A stretch of 64,000 nt of DNA from Clytia hemisphaerica (lineage: Eukaryota > Cnidaria > Hydrozoa > Leptothecata > Clytiidae), in contig CACVBU010000590.1 of the NCBI GenBank assembly GCA_902728285.1, positions 310,001 to 374,000 of the forward strand, written 5' to 3'. Every line of letters starts with the position of its first letter. The stretch's first letter is position 1. The notes under the pieces were generated by a model. It was not told where the DNA came from. It made no database searches and saw only the letters and a program-made list of their open reading frames with translations. This document shows positions 24,301 to 34,312 of this stretch, piece by piece. A program made the translations under genes and the position numbers.

Positions 24301-25303
24301 CTCCGGAACTGGCTGATTTTTGAAATTTTCTGAATAAACTCAATCAAAATTTCGCATTAATACGACTCCCTAAACTTTCAAAACAGATTTTTTCGACCGA
24401 AAAACTTTGATCCCTTTTCTAATTCGATTTCTATTTTTCTATTTTGTTGAGTTGCATAAGGCCTCGTTATGTTAATTAAATTTACTATTTTATTTATGTA
24501 AGACCTTATCGACGATATCAACGATCACGTGGACAAAACAGATCAGAAATTGATCAGAACTGAAGCTAAACTACAAAAGACAACTAAGAAAGCTGGCACG
24601 TGCTGTAAGTTCGATTTTTAACTCCTTTCTTTTACCAGACTTTTTGTTGGCTATACAGGGCTGGAAACACTTACCTTATCGGGGAAAACTTCGTCGGGGA
24701 AAAATTCTTTACTTGCTGGTAGTTGGTAAACGCATTAAGGCCGGGGGAAATTTTCGTCACTTGTCCAAAATTTCGTCACTTTTCCCCGACGAAGTTTTCC
24801 CCGATAAGGTATCCAATTTAAATGGCTGACAAATCATGGTACATCGAATTCAGATATTGGAGTAAAAACCACAAAAATATCTACGGCTTATATGTCTATA
24901 TGAAAGTCATGCATTTGTTTTTAAAATTTGAAACCACCCCATTTATAATTGACCGAGGATGCAAAATTTGCCCAATTACTTTTTGCACCTCATAGACAGG
25001 CTTTAAACATGTGAAATACCCCTTTGCGTCTTGAACTTGATCAGACTTATCCCAAACAGAGCCACTAACAGCCGTTACAATAATCAGCACCGCCATACCT
25101 CAGTCTACAACAAAAATTTTCCAATACCAGCTTCCGCGACCTTGTCTTGTAAAAATCTATTTATTGCATTTTTTCCCCACAATCCCTACCTGTTTAATGT
25201 GGCACTTTAAGAGGTCTTTTTCATAATTTTTTTGAAAGGTCTTATGGTTGTTGTGGTGTTGTTATTTATCGCTATCATTGTCGTTGCTGCCGTACCAAAG
25301 TGA
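15376..25303 (+). CDS. STX8: Syntaxin 8, Qc-SNARE of the endosome
   Basis: Nine coding exons with GT-AG borders and agreeing phases: 15376-15392, 20106-20208, 21045-21133, 21520-21573, 22118-22183, 22770-22909, 23802-23894, 24503-24604, 25239-25303. They encode 242 residues (human STX8: 236). Exon 1 gives MARDNW, matching human MAPDPW; its split Trp codon TG|G is restored only by exon 2. The N-terminal helices span about residues 7-88. The SNARE motif follows QDKGLDALHAVIQRQKQMG (158-176; human QDAGLDALSSIISRQKQMG), with the zero-layer glutamine at 186 (DHQNDLIDD) and a C-terminal membrane anchor at 223-240. STX8 acts with STX7, VTI1B and VAMP8/VAMP7 in late endosome fusion. A linker at about 99-140 is unusually glycine-rich (GGGFGG, SGGFGGASYGG), encoded by exons 5 and 6. 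Intron 1 is 4.7 kb and holds several MITEs. Confidence 0.95.
15438..15483. repeat. Small hairpin in STX8 intron 1
   Basis: GTGTAACTTATTGCATGTCC pairs with GGACATGCCATAAGCTACAC (18 of 20 positions) across an AAAAA loop. The word AGAACTC occurs just before the stem and again just after it, suggesting a tiny inserted element with a 7-bp duplication. It lies 46 bp after exon 1. Confidence 0.55.
18105..18607. mobile_element. MITE with CCGTGAGTGGTCC ends (STX8 intron 1)
   Basis: Left CCGTGAGTGGTCCTAAATCC, right GGATTTAGGACCACTCACGG, flanked by TA (18103-18104, 18608-18609). The subterminal region has GGATTTAGGCAGGGCTGTC repeated about three times on the right and about 1.5 times inverted on the left, so the arms differ in repeat number. 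TA target suggests Tc1/mariner type. Confidence 0.8.
19182..19398. mobile_element. MITE with CCGTAAGTTGGTC ends, copy 2
   Basis: Same ends as 1370-1583 with TA at 19180-19181 and 19399-19400. The inside shares AATAGGAACCGAGGAAGGTC and ACCTTCCTATTATTCCTATC. Lies in STX8 intron 1. Confidence 0.75.
20895..21020. mobile_element. Partial MITE next to STX8 exon 3
   Basis: Fragment of the CCGTAAGTTGGTC family (GACACCCTTCTTTACAG, GACCTTCCTGTTCCTATCTC, AAAGAACGATGTC) ending about 25 bp before exon 3. It supplies sequence close to that exon's branch-point region. Confidence 0.5.
24674..24809. mobile_element. MITE with CCTTATCGGGGAAAA ends, copy 1 (STX8 intron 8)
   Basis: Left CCTTATCGGGGAAAACTTCG, right CGAAGTTTTCCCCGATAAGG, flanked by TA. 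Inside, CGTCACTT and GGTAAACGCATTAAGGCCGG are shared with 42021-42188. Third copy at 51890-52086. Confidence 0.8.
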
Positions 25304-25426
25304 TGACGTCATGTCGGACAGTTTCGGACATCAAAAGGGTCTCGTAGGGAACATAGTGGTAGGTTGTGAAAGCAAATACTCAAGGGATCTTAGGTTGTTT
25401 TTTATAAGATGGATAAGTTGACCAAA

Positions 25427-25582
25427 TACACGCTTTTTTTTTTAAATAAGAATAGTGTACTTTGGCTGAGGGTGAGCATAATTCTTATTTTTCTATTTTT
25501 CTAAACGATAGACCTATTGTTCTAACTCTGAAATCTCGCCCTGATATTTTTATAGAAGTTATTCTTATAAAAAAAGCGTGTA
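25427..25582. mobile_element. TACACG-ended element behind STX8
   Basis: TACACGCTTTTTTTTTTAAA at the left and TTCTTATAAAAAAAGCGTGTA at the right are inverted. It lies 124 bp after the STX8 stop, so it may be part of the 3' UTR. Non-coding. Confidence 0.6.
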
Positions 25583-25634
25583 AGTAATTAATGGTCTGCA
25601 TTTAATTAAAAAATGACACCTGTCTATTCATGGT

Positions 25635-25773
25635 ATGCACCATTGCAATGTCTTCCACGGACCCGACAGCTGATTGGTTGTAAGTGACGTATTGACTGAT
25701 TTGACGTCACTTACAACCAATCAGCTAATGAGTCCTTGATGTAATGTCAGAAAACATTGCAAAGGTGCATATC
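25635..25773. mobile_element. Palindromic MITE with CCAAT/CRE-bearing stem
   Basis: Outer arms ATGCACCATTGCAATGT and ACATTGCAAAGGTGCAT. The inner stem AGCTGATTGGTTGTAAGTGA is perfectly mirrored by TCACTTACAACCAATCAGCT (25668-25726), so both arms bear ATTGG/CCAAT boxes and the centre-right bears TGACGTCA. The transcription-factor-like words may be coincidental. Confidence 0.55.
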
Positions 25774-26953
25774 TTGAATTCTTCTTGAGAGTTTTTTCAA
25801 TGAAGGAATGAGGGTGACTTTTAAGAAGTATGAAATTAAAGGATAACACCAAACCATCAATACCACACTTCATATCATTTTGAACAAGTCACACATCTTT
25901 TCACCTATCAATGTAATCAATAATTATACTATAAGATTAGGGGTTCTAGGAAAATTGCCCCCGAGAAAATTGCCCCCCGGAAAACTGCCCCCGGAAAATT
26001 GCCCCCGAGAAAATTGCCCCCTAGGAAAATTGCCCCCTAGGAAAATTGCCCCCCAGAAAATTGCCCCCCAGAAATGCCCCCATTGCCCCCTAGGAAAATT
26101 GCCCCCCGGAAAATTGCCCCCCCCGCCATCTTTTTTTCCACTTTTTTATAAAATCCAATGAAACTTCAAATGGCCATTGTAGCTGTAAAATTAAGTAGTT
26201 TTGAATTACTCTTAGGGTACCTAGTAAACGGGGGTCAGCGGGGGTGGATTGGAAAAAAGGCTAAAACAGCATAATCCGTACAAAAAAGAAGTTTCAGATT
26301 CCGAAAAATTGATAAGCGGAGGAGGGGTTGGATCAACAATGTCCTGGGTAGAAAATTTTCGAAAAATAGATTATTTTGGTGGGAACTTTTTTGGGGGAAT
26401 ACTGTAATTAATTTTTTAACTGTGGTTGGATGGAATTAATTTTAGCGAATGACAGCGCAAATCTGTTCTATTTCATCTTATTTTGAGCAACTTTGTTGAA
26501 TTTCAGGGGTTATTTAGCCAAGAAAGCTGAAATTTTAATTTTGGTGGGAACTTATTTTGGCGAGTTAGTAAAAATTAGTTCCCTTAGCTTAAGATAGCAC
26601 GAATAGGGCGCTTAGGGTTAAGAAATGGGGAAAGATTTTTTTGAAAGTGATTTTATTACTCGACTATCTTTCTCCACCTCATACAAAACTTGTAAAAGTC
26701 GTTTTTGAGGCGTCTTTTTTCTTTAAGAATTAAGAATTTAGAATCTTAATTCATTTGATGATTCAATGTTTTTGTTTTACCGTGCGCGGTCTACAAAATC
26801 CGTTTTTTACATGGGAAATTTCAAATCTCCAAAAAGTTTCACAAAGAAATGTTTTTTAGTCCCTTTTTAGTCATTGAAAACATCCAAAAACTTTAACGTT
26901 TCGAAAACTTTGAATCAAATCGAGCCGATCGAGCTCCAATGTTTGTTGATTGA

Positions 26954-27577
26954 TTAACCCTTTAAGTGCCGATGTCGTATATATACGACATGGGCTATAT
27001 AGGAGGGCGAAGCCCTCCTGTAATGCCCAGTTTGATTTAGAAATCGTTATTTTTGGTCGAACTCGTAGGAATTAGATTGTCCTTTATGGTCAAGCAAAAA
27101 AAATTTCAAAAGTGAGTCTTTCCAGCGAGATTTTAAGTGAAAAAGTCAAAAAAATGCAAAAAATTGACAAAAATTCACTTTTTTGAGATTCTGACCGTTT
27201 TTTGACTATTTTTGGTCAACGAGTGATCCAAGAACCTCCAAATTTGGCCCTGTTTTACTTTATTCTGTCTTCTAGTGAGTCGATTTGAAGTTTTACCACT
27301 GGGCACCTTTCCATCAGTTCAGTCAGGTCCGCGCAGCGGGCCTGACTGCTTTAATTCCCTAACCTACCCCCCCCCCTTGGCCGCCGCCCACCACGCCCTT
27401 CCTAAATCGGGCGGCGCCGAAGGCGCCCAAAAGAAAGAGGAGACTCTAAGCTATCCAACGAGCTATATACGAGCTTCTAATTCATTCTAGATCAGAAGAT
27501 ATAAGCCCTTAAAGTTTGAACTAGCAATTTTTAAAAAAAAAACTTAGAAAAAAGGACCCTGGCACTCAAAGGGTTAA
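26954..27577 (+). mobile_element. TTAA-flanked hairpin-rich MITE, copy B (piggyBac-like)
   Basis: TTAACCCTTTAAGTGCC at the left and GGCACTCAAAGGGTTAA at the right. Same hairpin series as copy A at 10263-10886, in reverse order. Inserted inside the foldback element 25942-29088. An open frame across it (27275-27490) merely follows the G/C-rich hairpins and is not a gene. Confidence 0.85.
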
Positions 27578-27694
27578 AGAAAAATTGCAAAAATTATTTT
27601 TTTTTCTTAAATTTCTCAATTTTTGGCCTAAAATCACTCAAAAATGCTGAAAAACACCAAAAAATCACATTTTCAAATTTTTTTTTCACTTTGT

Positions 27695-28324
27695 TTAACC
27701 CTTTAAGTGCCGATGTCGTATATATACAACATGGGCTATATAGGAGGGCGAAGCCCTCCTGTAATGCCCAGTTTGATTTAGAAATCGTTATTTTTGGTCG
27801 AACTCGTAGGAATTAGATTGTCCTTTATGGTCAAGCAAAAAAAATTTCAAAAGTGAGTCTTTCCAGCGAGATTTTAAGTGAAAAAGTCAAAAAAATGCAA
27901 AAAATTGACAAAAATTCACTTTTTTGAGATTCTGACCGTTTTTTGACTATTTTTGGTCAACGAGTGATCCAAGAACCTCCAAATTTGGCCCTGTTTTTAC
28001 TTTATTCTGTCTTCTTCTAGTGAGTCGACGATTTGAAGTTTTACCACTGGGCACCTTTCCATCAGTTCAGTCAGGTCCGCGCAGCGGGCCTGACTGCTTT
28101 AATTCCCTAACCTACCCCCCCCCCTTGGCCGCCGCCCACCACGCCCTTCCTAAATCGGGCGGCGCCGAAGGCGCCCAAAAGAAAGAGGAGACTCTAAGCT
28201 ATCCAACGAGCTATATACGAGCTTCTAATTCATTCTAGATCAGAAGATATAAGCCCTTAAAGTTTGAACTAGCAATTTTTAAAAAAAAACTTAGAAAAAA
28301 GGACCCTGGCACTCAAAGGGTTAA
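27695..28324 (+). mobile_element. TTAA-flanked hairpin-rich MITE, copy C (piggyBac-like)
   Basis: Direct repeat of copy B, 117 bp away. Differences are few: a one-base change in the TATATAC palindrome, an extra T in a T-run, and small insertions near 28016-28030. The pair are recent or homogenised copies. Confidence 0.85.
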
Positions 28325-29649
28325 AGAAAGGATATTTTATTTCAAGATTATTGGGAGAAAGAAAAATTCAAGTATTGTCCATTTTCAATGAATAATTTAA
28401 AACGATTTTTTTTCAACAGGTTTTTCTTTAAAACGTCATAGAAATCACCAGCGAGCTTTAAACACAAGAAATTTATTTACATTTTAACTTTCTCCGAGTA
28501 AAATTTTGCCAAATTTCAGTCTGAATGTTCTTAACTGGGTCCTAATAAAAAAAACTAAAACATGCAAAGCAGATCAATGGTCAGCGTGAGGAATATAGTA
28601 AGAATGAAGTTATCCATTCCATATGACCAAGAAATTTTGTAAAACCATAAAGAAAATACTTGAATAGCGAAAGAAATACAGTATAAAACACATTGAAATT
28701 GACTATCGCTAAACAGAGAAAACGCTTTCTCTGTATTCCATGGTTAAACCACATTATTCCTTATAAAAAGCGTCAACTTAACGAAAATTACGGCTGCAAC
28801 CTGCAACCGTTGGACCAAAATATAGCCCCAAAATATTCTAGATCTCTTAATCCGTTAAGACGCGATCACGTAAAATTGCGTAATCCAAAATCTCCCAAAT
28901 GTTGAGAATTGAGTTTGATTTAGTTTCGAAAAATGGAAAAATAGGGGGCAATTTTCCGGGGGGCAATTTTCCTATGGGGGGCAATTTTTCTGGGGGGCAA
29001 TTTTCTAGGGGGCAATTTTCCGGGGGGCAATTTTCTGGGGGGCAGTTTTCCGGGGGGCAGTTTTCTCGGGGGCAATTTTCCTGACACCAAGATTAGGTAG
29101 TTCCTTTTTTGACTCTTCCAATTATTGAATGAATCAATGAAGCAAAAAATTGGAATTTCAGTTCAGAATAAAATGTTAATTAAAAAAATGATGGTTAAGA
29201 ATAAAATAAATCTGTAAATAGTAATTAATTATTATGAATTTATACCAAGTATTTTTTTCTTGTTTTTTTTTTCTATCAAAAGATATAAGATAATATCTGA
29301 AAAACACTAGTCTAGCAAGCTAGACGACTAATTCATACATAGTAGAAATAAAGCAAAAAGTAATAAAGTGAACAATTTTAGTCGTCTAGAAACCTTTGTG
29401 CACTAACTCCAAACAAAAGAAAAGTGTCAATATTTGCAATTATAATTTTTTCCCGCTCAAAATAATTCTTGAGAAAAACATGTATGTGGATTTGTGTATT
29501 GAAAGTTTTTCATTTGAGTTGATTTTGTTTTGAGAGTTTGTTATTGCTTGATAAATTGTTTTCTCGCTACGCAAGTTTCTGCGTAGCTAGCCCCTGTATC
29601 TATAAGGCTCGAACACCGGATTCTTCCAGTCGTTTATACAAACTAAATC

Positions 29650-29697
29650 CCGTATTATTATTATTATTATTATTAGTATTGGTATTATTAGTATTAC
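29650..29697. repeat. ATT trinucleotide repeat
   Basis: About fourteen ATT units with a few AGT/GGT interruptions. Confidence 0.7.
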
Positions 29698-29915
29698 ACG
29701 CATTATAAACGACTCCAGTCTAGAAAAACACTTAAATGACGTTGATTAACTTTTTAGATTTCCTCACAAAACTATCCAAAGTGTTGATAGGATTGTTTCT
29801 TTCAAATCAACATTACCACCATATCTTTGGTACTTATAATTTTCATTTTTGAGATTTTTTTTTCTTTGTCAATAATTTAAAAATTCTCAATAAAAATATT
29901 ACACAATGCTTTTAA

Positions 29916-30134
29916 AGGGACATTACAGTAGTAAAATGTAAACATTGCGGGAACCACGTGTCATTAAAGAGAACAATTAAAGTCACATGTTCAAAACAAA
30001 CTTGTAAAACAATTGAACAATCAAAATTAGCCATATTTGGTTTGATTTTTTATTTTGACATGTGACATTTGTTTTGATTTTGTATCCGCTGCATACAGTT
30101 TGTTTACAAATTTCGCAAGTACTGTTATGTCCCT
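29916..30134. mobile_element. TTAA-flanked MITE with AGGGACATTACAG ends
   Basis: AGGGACATTACAGTA at the left and TACTGTTATGTCCCT at the right, flanked by TTAA (29912-29915, 30135-30138). A second, unrelated TTAA-target family beside the CCCTTTAAGTGCC one. Non-coding. Confidence 0.7.
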
Positions 30135-30378
30135 TTAAATAAAAATCTACAAAAAAAATTTGACATTATACATTCCATTTCGAATTTTTCTAATGGAACT
30201 TATTCGTCTAAGCAGAAGCAGTACTCGACATATATTTTGTTTTATTTCTAATTTGATTCCTCGGAAATCCCGTTTAAAACAGGTATCTTATTTTTAGTCC
30301 TTTCAAATTTTAGAATTCAATTATATCTACTGAATTTAGCTTCAACCTCGTTGGGTTGTTCCAATAAATTTCCATTCC

Positions 30379-30594
30379 AGGGGGTGGACGAACCTTCTCA
30401 AGACAAAAATAGATTTTTAGAAATGCGTGGATACCCCCTGGAAAATTGCAACATTTGCAAAAGAATCGTTGGAAAAATTCTTTTTATACATTAAAAGTGA
30501 GAGAGGGTAGACAAACTAAAATCAGTCTTTTAACCCCTGGAAACTTCAGAAAAAACTCCTTTATACCCCCTGGAAATGTTCGTCCACCCCCTTT
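30379..30594. mobile_element. Inverted-repeat element with AGGGGGTGGACGAAC ends
   Basis: AGGGGGTGGACGAACCTTCTC at the left is answered by GTTCGTCCACCCCCTT at the right. Inside, TACCCCCTGGAAA recurs. The target duplication was not resolved. Confidence 0.5.
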
Positions 30595-30837
30595 TATGGC
30601 ACCCCCCCCCCCCTTTATGGATATAAAATGGAATCTCTCATTCGATTTTCCAAATTTTTTCCTTTTTTTTTCTCTCAGTCCAAATTAACAGAAAATATCA
30701 TTTTATTCTTTTCAGGCAACACTAAAAATCATTTTCACACGTTTCCATTTTTGCTTTTCACCTTATCATTACAAACGATATTCTATAAGTTGTATTTTAT
30801 TAGGTTCAATAATTAGCGTCAACCTCTTTCATATATG

Positions 30838-30838
30838 C

Positions 30839-30933
<95 letters not shown>

Positions 30934-30934
30934 T
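30838..30934. repeat. (ATCA)n microsatellite
   Basis: About 24 units of the tetranucleotide ATCA with one interruption (AACC). A likely polymorphic marker. Confidence 0.95.
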
Positions 30935-31091
30935 ACAAGTCTTGTCACCAGTGAACAAGCTTTGTTTCTGATAAATGTAACTGTCATAAAAACCACCTCA
31001 CGTCATTGTTAGCCATGGAACTTGGTAATCTAGCTCAGTGTAGCCAAACACGCCATCAGTCAGTGTACCACTGTTTAAAATAGCTTAGAAT

Positions 31092-31586
31092 CTAGCCCGG
31101 ATCTCGCATACAACATTGAATAAAGATTCGATCAAATACACGATTTCTATTACATTGTTGCATTATTTTCAATGCAAGAATGCCCCCTCTGTTGGTGGGG
31201 CTCGTGATGTTCCTTGGTGTCTTTTTCATATGCATTTGGTTCATTGTAAAAGGTCTTCCTTGCGCTAGCCACTTTTTCTGGTTCATAATAATAATCGATA
31301 AGCTACAATTTGTAGAGTTTTTGAGATCGGCTCCTAGTCTACAACACCTGTGTTTTTTCATATTTGTTTGGTTATTAGTCTTGAAATTCGTAAAGATATT
31401 GATATGATTAGTGAGGTTCTGAGCTGGTTGGATATTCGGTCCTTTACCAGTTTGGTTGTTGAAGTACGTGAGTGGATTGGAATCACAGAATGGCAGTTCT
31501 ATAGCTGAAATGCAAGATGGAGAAAAGGAATTAGTGCCAATACATAAATACCTCCTGGATTTTTTGAGTTGATCCTTTAAAATCAA
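31092..31586 (-). CDS. Open frame of 164 codons, doubtful
   Basis: Longest unexplained frame in a 4-kb gene-free stretch. Asn/Thr/Lys/Cys-rich, with no motif, signal peptide or splice context that I recognise, and the other strand is open over much of it. Probably chance; kept because nothing else covers the interval. Confidence 0.12.
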   Translation of the reverse strand: MILKDQLKKSRRYLCIGTNSFSPSCISAIELPFCDSNPLTYFNNQTGKGPNIQPAQNLTNHINIFTNFKTNNQTNMKKHRCCRLGADLKNSTNCSLSIIIMNQKKWLAQGRPFTMNQMHMKKTPRNITSPTNRGGILALKIMQQCNRNRVFDRIFIQCCMRDPG

Positions 31587-32217
31587 TGAGGCTCAAAAAC
31601 GTCATGAAATAAGGACAAAGCTGGAATTGGCTGAATTTTAAGCAACTAAATAGTTTAAAGAATGTAGAAATTGGATATAAATCCTAAAATATCTCAATTT
31701 TGCCCAAAAAATAACAACAGGATAAGAACAATTTGAGGCTCAAAGTGCCAGCGAGCCTCATCAGATATTTACTGGTTTTCTTATAAAAAAGAGTGGGTCA
31801 GCTCAAACAAAGCAAATATTTTGAGCGCCGAAACTTTGTTCTTTGTTGCTCACTTGTTTTAGTTGTTTATTTTTGTAAAGACAGGAGACAAATGAAACAA
31901 GTCCTCAACGACTCAACCACAACCTTTTAAAGGATTATACTAAAGTGGAATCTCCATGATTTGAACTTCTGTACCATAAAACTGGAACGTTTCCTTTAAA
32001 ACTGGAGCATGTTTTTTCCCAATGCCTTATGAATCTTTCTCCATAAATTTCCTTAACTAGAATAAATTTTGTGTACCCCGTCATGGAGACTCCGCTGTAT
32101 TGCACTTTACCAATATTCTAACCAACGTACAAGCAAGCTGGGCAATATTTCATTATCGAATTACAGTGCCAAAATTATTTCCAACTTCATAAATTTTGTC
32201 CCCCCCCCCCAACGTGC

Positions 32218-32356
32218 TTATTCAAAGAAAAGAAAAACAATAGAAGAAAAGAAGAATACCTTCGAGTGTGATTATAATGATCAATGCATAAAGATTGCAA
32301 AAGAATTCCAATCGCATAGTATGGTCGACATTGTTTCAAAAAGTCTTTTGTTTTAA
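32218..32356 (+). CDS. Possible terminal coding fragment, unrecognised
   Basis: After a C-tract the + frame encodes a basic then mixed segment (..KKRKTIEEKKNTFECDY..) ending at TAA (32354-32356). AATAAATAAA follows at 32382-32391, a suitable poly(A) signal distance. No acceptor or upstream exon could be fixed. May be the 3' end of an unseen gene or a transposon relic. Confidence 0.2.
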
Positions 32357-32666
32357 ATCTTCAACTCAAACGCACACCGACAATAAATAAAGATAAACTC
32401 GTTCTTCTTCTATTTTTGATCTCTCTCTCACTCTCTTTCTTTTTATGTTCAATATTTTCTTCTTTGTATTTTATGAATGAAATACTCTTCATCCTTTTTT
32501 TACAAATGATTATGTTGAATATGAGCTTCTACTTATGCAAAAATGTACTAAATATACTCTTTCGTTTGTAGCTTTTGTTTATAAGCACAATAGATGTTTG
32601 AAAAGCATAAGAATCACTTAGAGCACTAGATTTACACTATTTTTTATAGAACGTCCAAAATTTTTG

Positions 32667-33799
32667 GGGGGGGTCGCACATAAAAATTAAAGCATGCTTT
32701 ATTTTTGGGGGTTTCCTTGGAGCGTTAAAAATTATACGAAAAGTCGGCGACATCACAAGAGTGAATTGTAAATAACAGCGTCTTTTTAAATTTGCCATGG
32801 AGGGGGAAAGACTGTTTTTTCTTCTGTGGTGGAATTATAAGAGAAAAAATGCGCAAAGGCGATCAAGAAGAAAATTTTCCAACTTTATCATGATGTATCG
32901 TGCTATTACCACAAGACTGCGGTCTAACCTATTACAAATGCAAAACTGTATGTTACTTGGGATTACAAACTCTAATGCTCCACGTTATTGGGCTCAAGAC
33001 TACGAGCAAAATTGGTTTGATTTGAAACCATGTGGGAAAATAGAAACAATCAGATATTTTCTGAATTCTGGTACAAAGAGTTTCGCATGAGACCTGAGAC
33101 ATTTGAATTTATCGTTGAATTGGTTCGTGCTGAAATGGAAAGGCGTGATACAACTTATCGTCGATCAATCCCTGTAGAAAAGAGGGAGGCTGTTTCCATT
33201 TGGCGCCTCTCTAATGGAGCCTCTTACAGAACTGTTTCCAAAACATTTGGGGTGGGAAAAACTACAATTGTTGAAATAAATCAAGCCTTTGTAATTGCAC
33301 TCCTACGACATACCAGAGAATTCATTCACTTTCCCGAGACAGAACTAGAAACTGTTATCGCAATCGAAAATTCCATGAGAGTGCTATGTAGGTGTGAATT
33401 GCCACAGGTAGTCGGAGCTATTGATGGGAACCACATGGAGATTCTCAAACCTGAAATAACTGCACTTCTTCTACACTCTTCTTTCTGTCTTTAAAAAAAA
33501 CACGAATGAAAGGTCAAAAATATTTTCAATTTGCACACGGCATGTGAGCCAATTCAGTTCAGGTTTATTTACTTTTATCAACAAAAGGTCTATTATCAAA
33601 CTTCTCTCGGAACAGCCTAAAGCACGCATAAAGAGTGGTTTGAACCACGCTATAATTTTTAAAGCACGAGAACATCAAAAACAATAGAATTAAACAAAGT
33701 AAAAAGTGGTCGCACATCAAATTCGTGCTTATGATTTTCATTTCCATGGCAATAGAATAAAGCATGCTATAATTTTTATGTGCGACCCCCCCCCCCCCC
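32667..33799 (+). mobile_element. Degenerate PIF/Harbinger transposon
   Basis: Inverted ends GGGGGGGTCGCACATAAAAA / TTTTTATGTGCGACCCCCCC, continuing into AAGCATGCTTTAT. Flanked by TTT on each side. The empty counterpart at about 57136 has a single copy of that TTT, supporting a 3-bp duplication, as expected for PIF/Harbinger. Carries a broken nuclease gene. Total length 1.1 kb, shorter than an autonomous element, so it is internally deleted. Confidence 0.8.
32797..33494 (+). pseudogene. HARBI1-like (Harbinger) nuclease, frameshifted and truncated
   Basis: Two overlapping frames, 32797-33090 and 33030-33494, together give an N-terminal region and the first part of a Harbinger DDE nuclease. 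Seen: ..WFDL then, in another frame, ..FRMRPETFEFIVELV, SYRTVSKTFGVGKTTI (helix-turn-helix-like) and LPQVVGAIDGNHMEI, the conserved first catalytic aspartate block. A frameshift lies near 33020-33040. The frame stops shortly after the first Asp block, so the second and third catalytic acids are missing. It cannot make a working nuclease. I give no repaired version. Confidence 0.85.
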
Positions 33800-33927
33800 T
33801 TTGAAGCCTCGGATGTTCTTAACTTTCTTAGTTTTAAGCCTAAAAATGTTCTTAACATGTTCTTATTTTCACCATTTTTTAGCATTTTCGCCCATTTTCC
33901 TAAGAAATCAGGTGTTTTAGAGTCTGC

Positions 33928-34231
33928 CCCGGGGGGGGTACTAGGGCAAGATGGGTGACGGGGATGCTCCGCTGGTCAGGGTACCTTTTCTAACCTCCAC
34001 GAGTCCCAGGTAGGGTCGCAAAAACGCCAAAATAGAAAAATCAGTCCCTCGTAGGGTGCCTTTTTTTGGAAAATTTGGGGAAAAAGTAGAAAATTTGAGA
34101 AAATTTTGGAATTTCAGTCCCATTCAGGGTCACTTTTTTCGCAAATTTCGAGTCCCACGTAGGGTCCATTTTTCGAACCTCAGCGGAGCACCCCCGTCGG
34201 TCGACAAGGGTAGTACCCCCCCCCCCCCGGG
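33928..34231. mobile_element. CCCGGGG-tipped MITE, copy with perfect 8-bp duplication
   Basis: CCCGGGGGGGGTACTAGGGC at the left, GGGTAGTACCCC..CCCGGG at the right. GAGTCTGC occurs at 33920-33927 and 34232-34239. Inside are dispersed words GTCCCNNNNAGGGT (five or so) spaced by T-rich sequence. Inserted in the TACACG-ended element 32634-34319. Confidence 0.85.
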
Positions 34232-34312
34232 GAGTCTGCAAAACCTTATAATATTCTTAACTTATTCTTAACATTTTGGCCATCGAAACCTTATGTTCTT
34301 ATACAAAACGTG

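Larger units (their letters stand above)
25942..29088. mobile_element. Foldback element with tandem-repeat arms and 9-bp target duplication
   Basis: Flanked by AAGATTAGG at 25933-25941 and 29089-29097. Tips GGTTCTAGGAAAATTGCCCC and, inverted, GGTGTCAGGAAAATTGCCCC. Each arm (about 25942-26125 and 28943-29088) is built of about ten tandem copies of a 13-15-mer of the type CGGAAAATTGCCCCC. The 2.8-kb centre has no transposase and contains two later TTAA-type MITEs. A 9-bp duplication with long arms fits a Mutator-like or foldback element. Related broken fragments occur at about 8830-8870 and 9015-9115. Confidence 0.8.

Noticed and set aside
25942-26125. CRISPR-like spaced repeats
   Set aside because: Repeats are directly adjacent 13-15-mers without unique spacers, in animal nuclear DNA, with an inverted partner array at 28943-29088.
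27275-28238. Two nearly identical 71-72 codon frames rich in Pro/Gly/Ala
   Set aside because: They are translations of the G/C-rich hairpins of the twin TTAA-type MITEs, and the inverted copy at 10263-10886 does not keep the frame intact as a gene.
25880-29084. Frames made of PPGKLPP-like and GGQFSRGQFS-like peptide repeats, resembling structural proteins
   Set aside because: They are the tandem arms of the foldback element read in one frame. The two arms are the same DNA word in opposite orientation.
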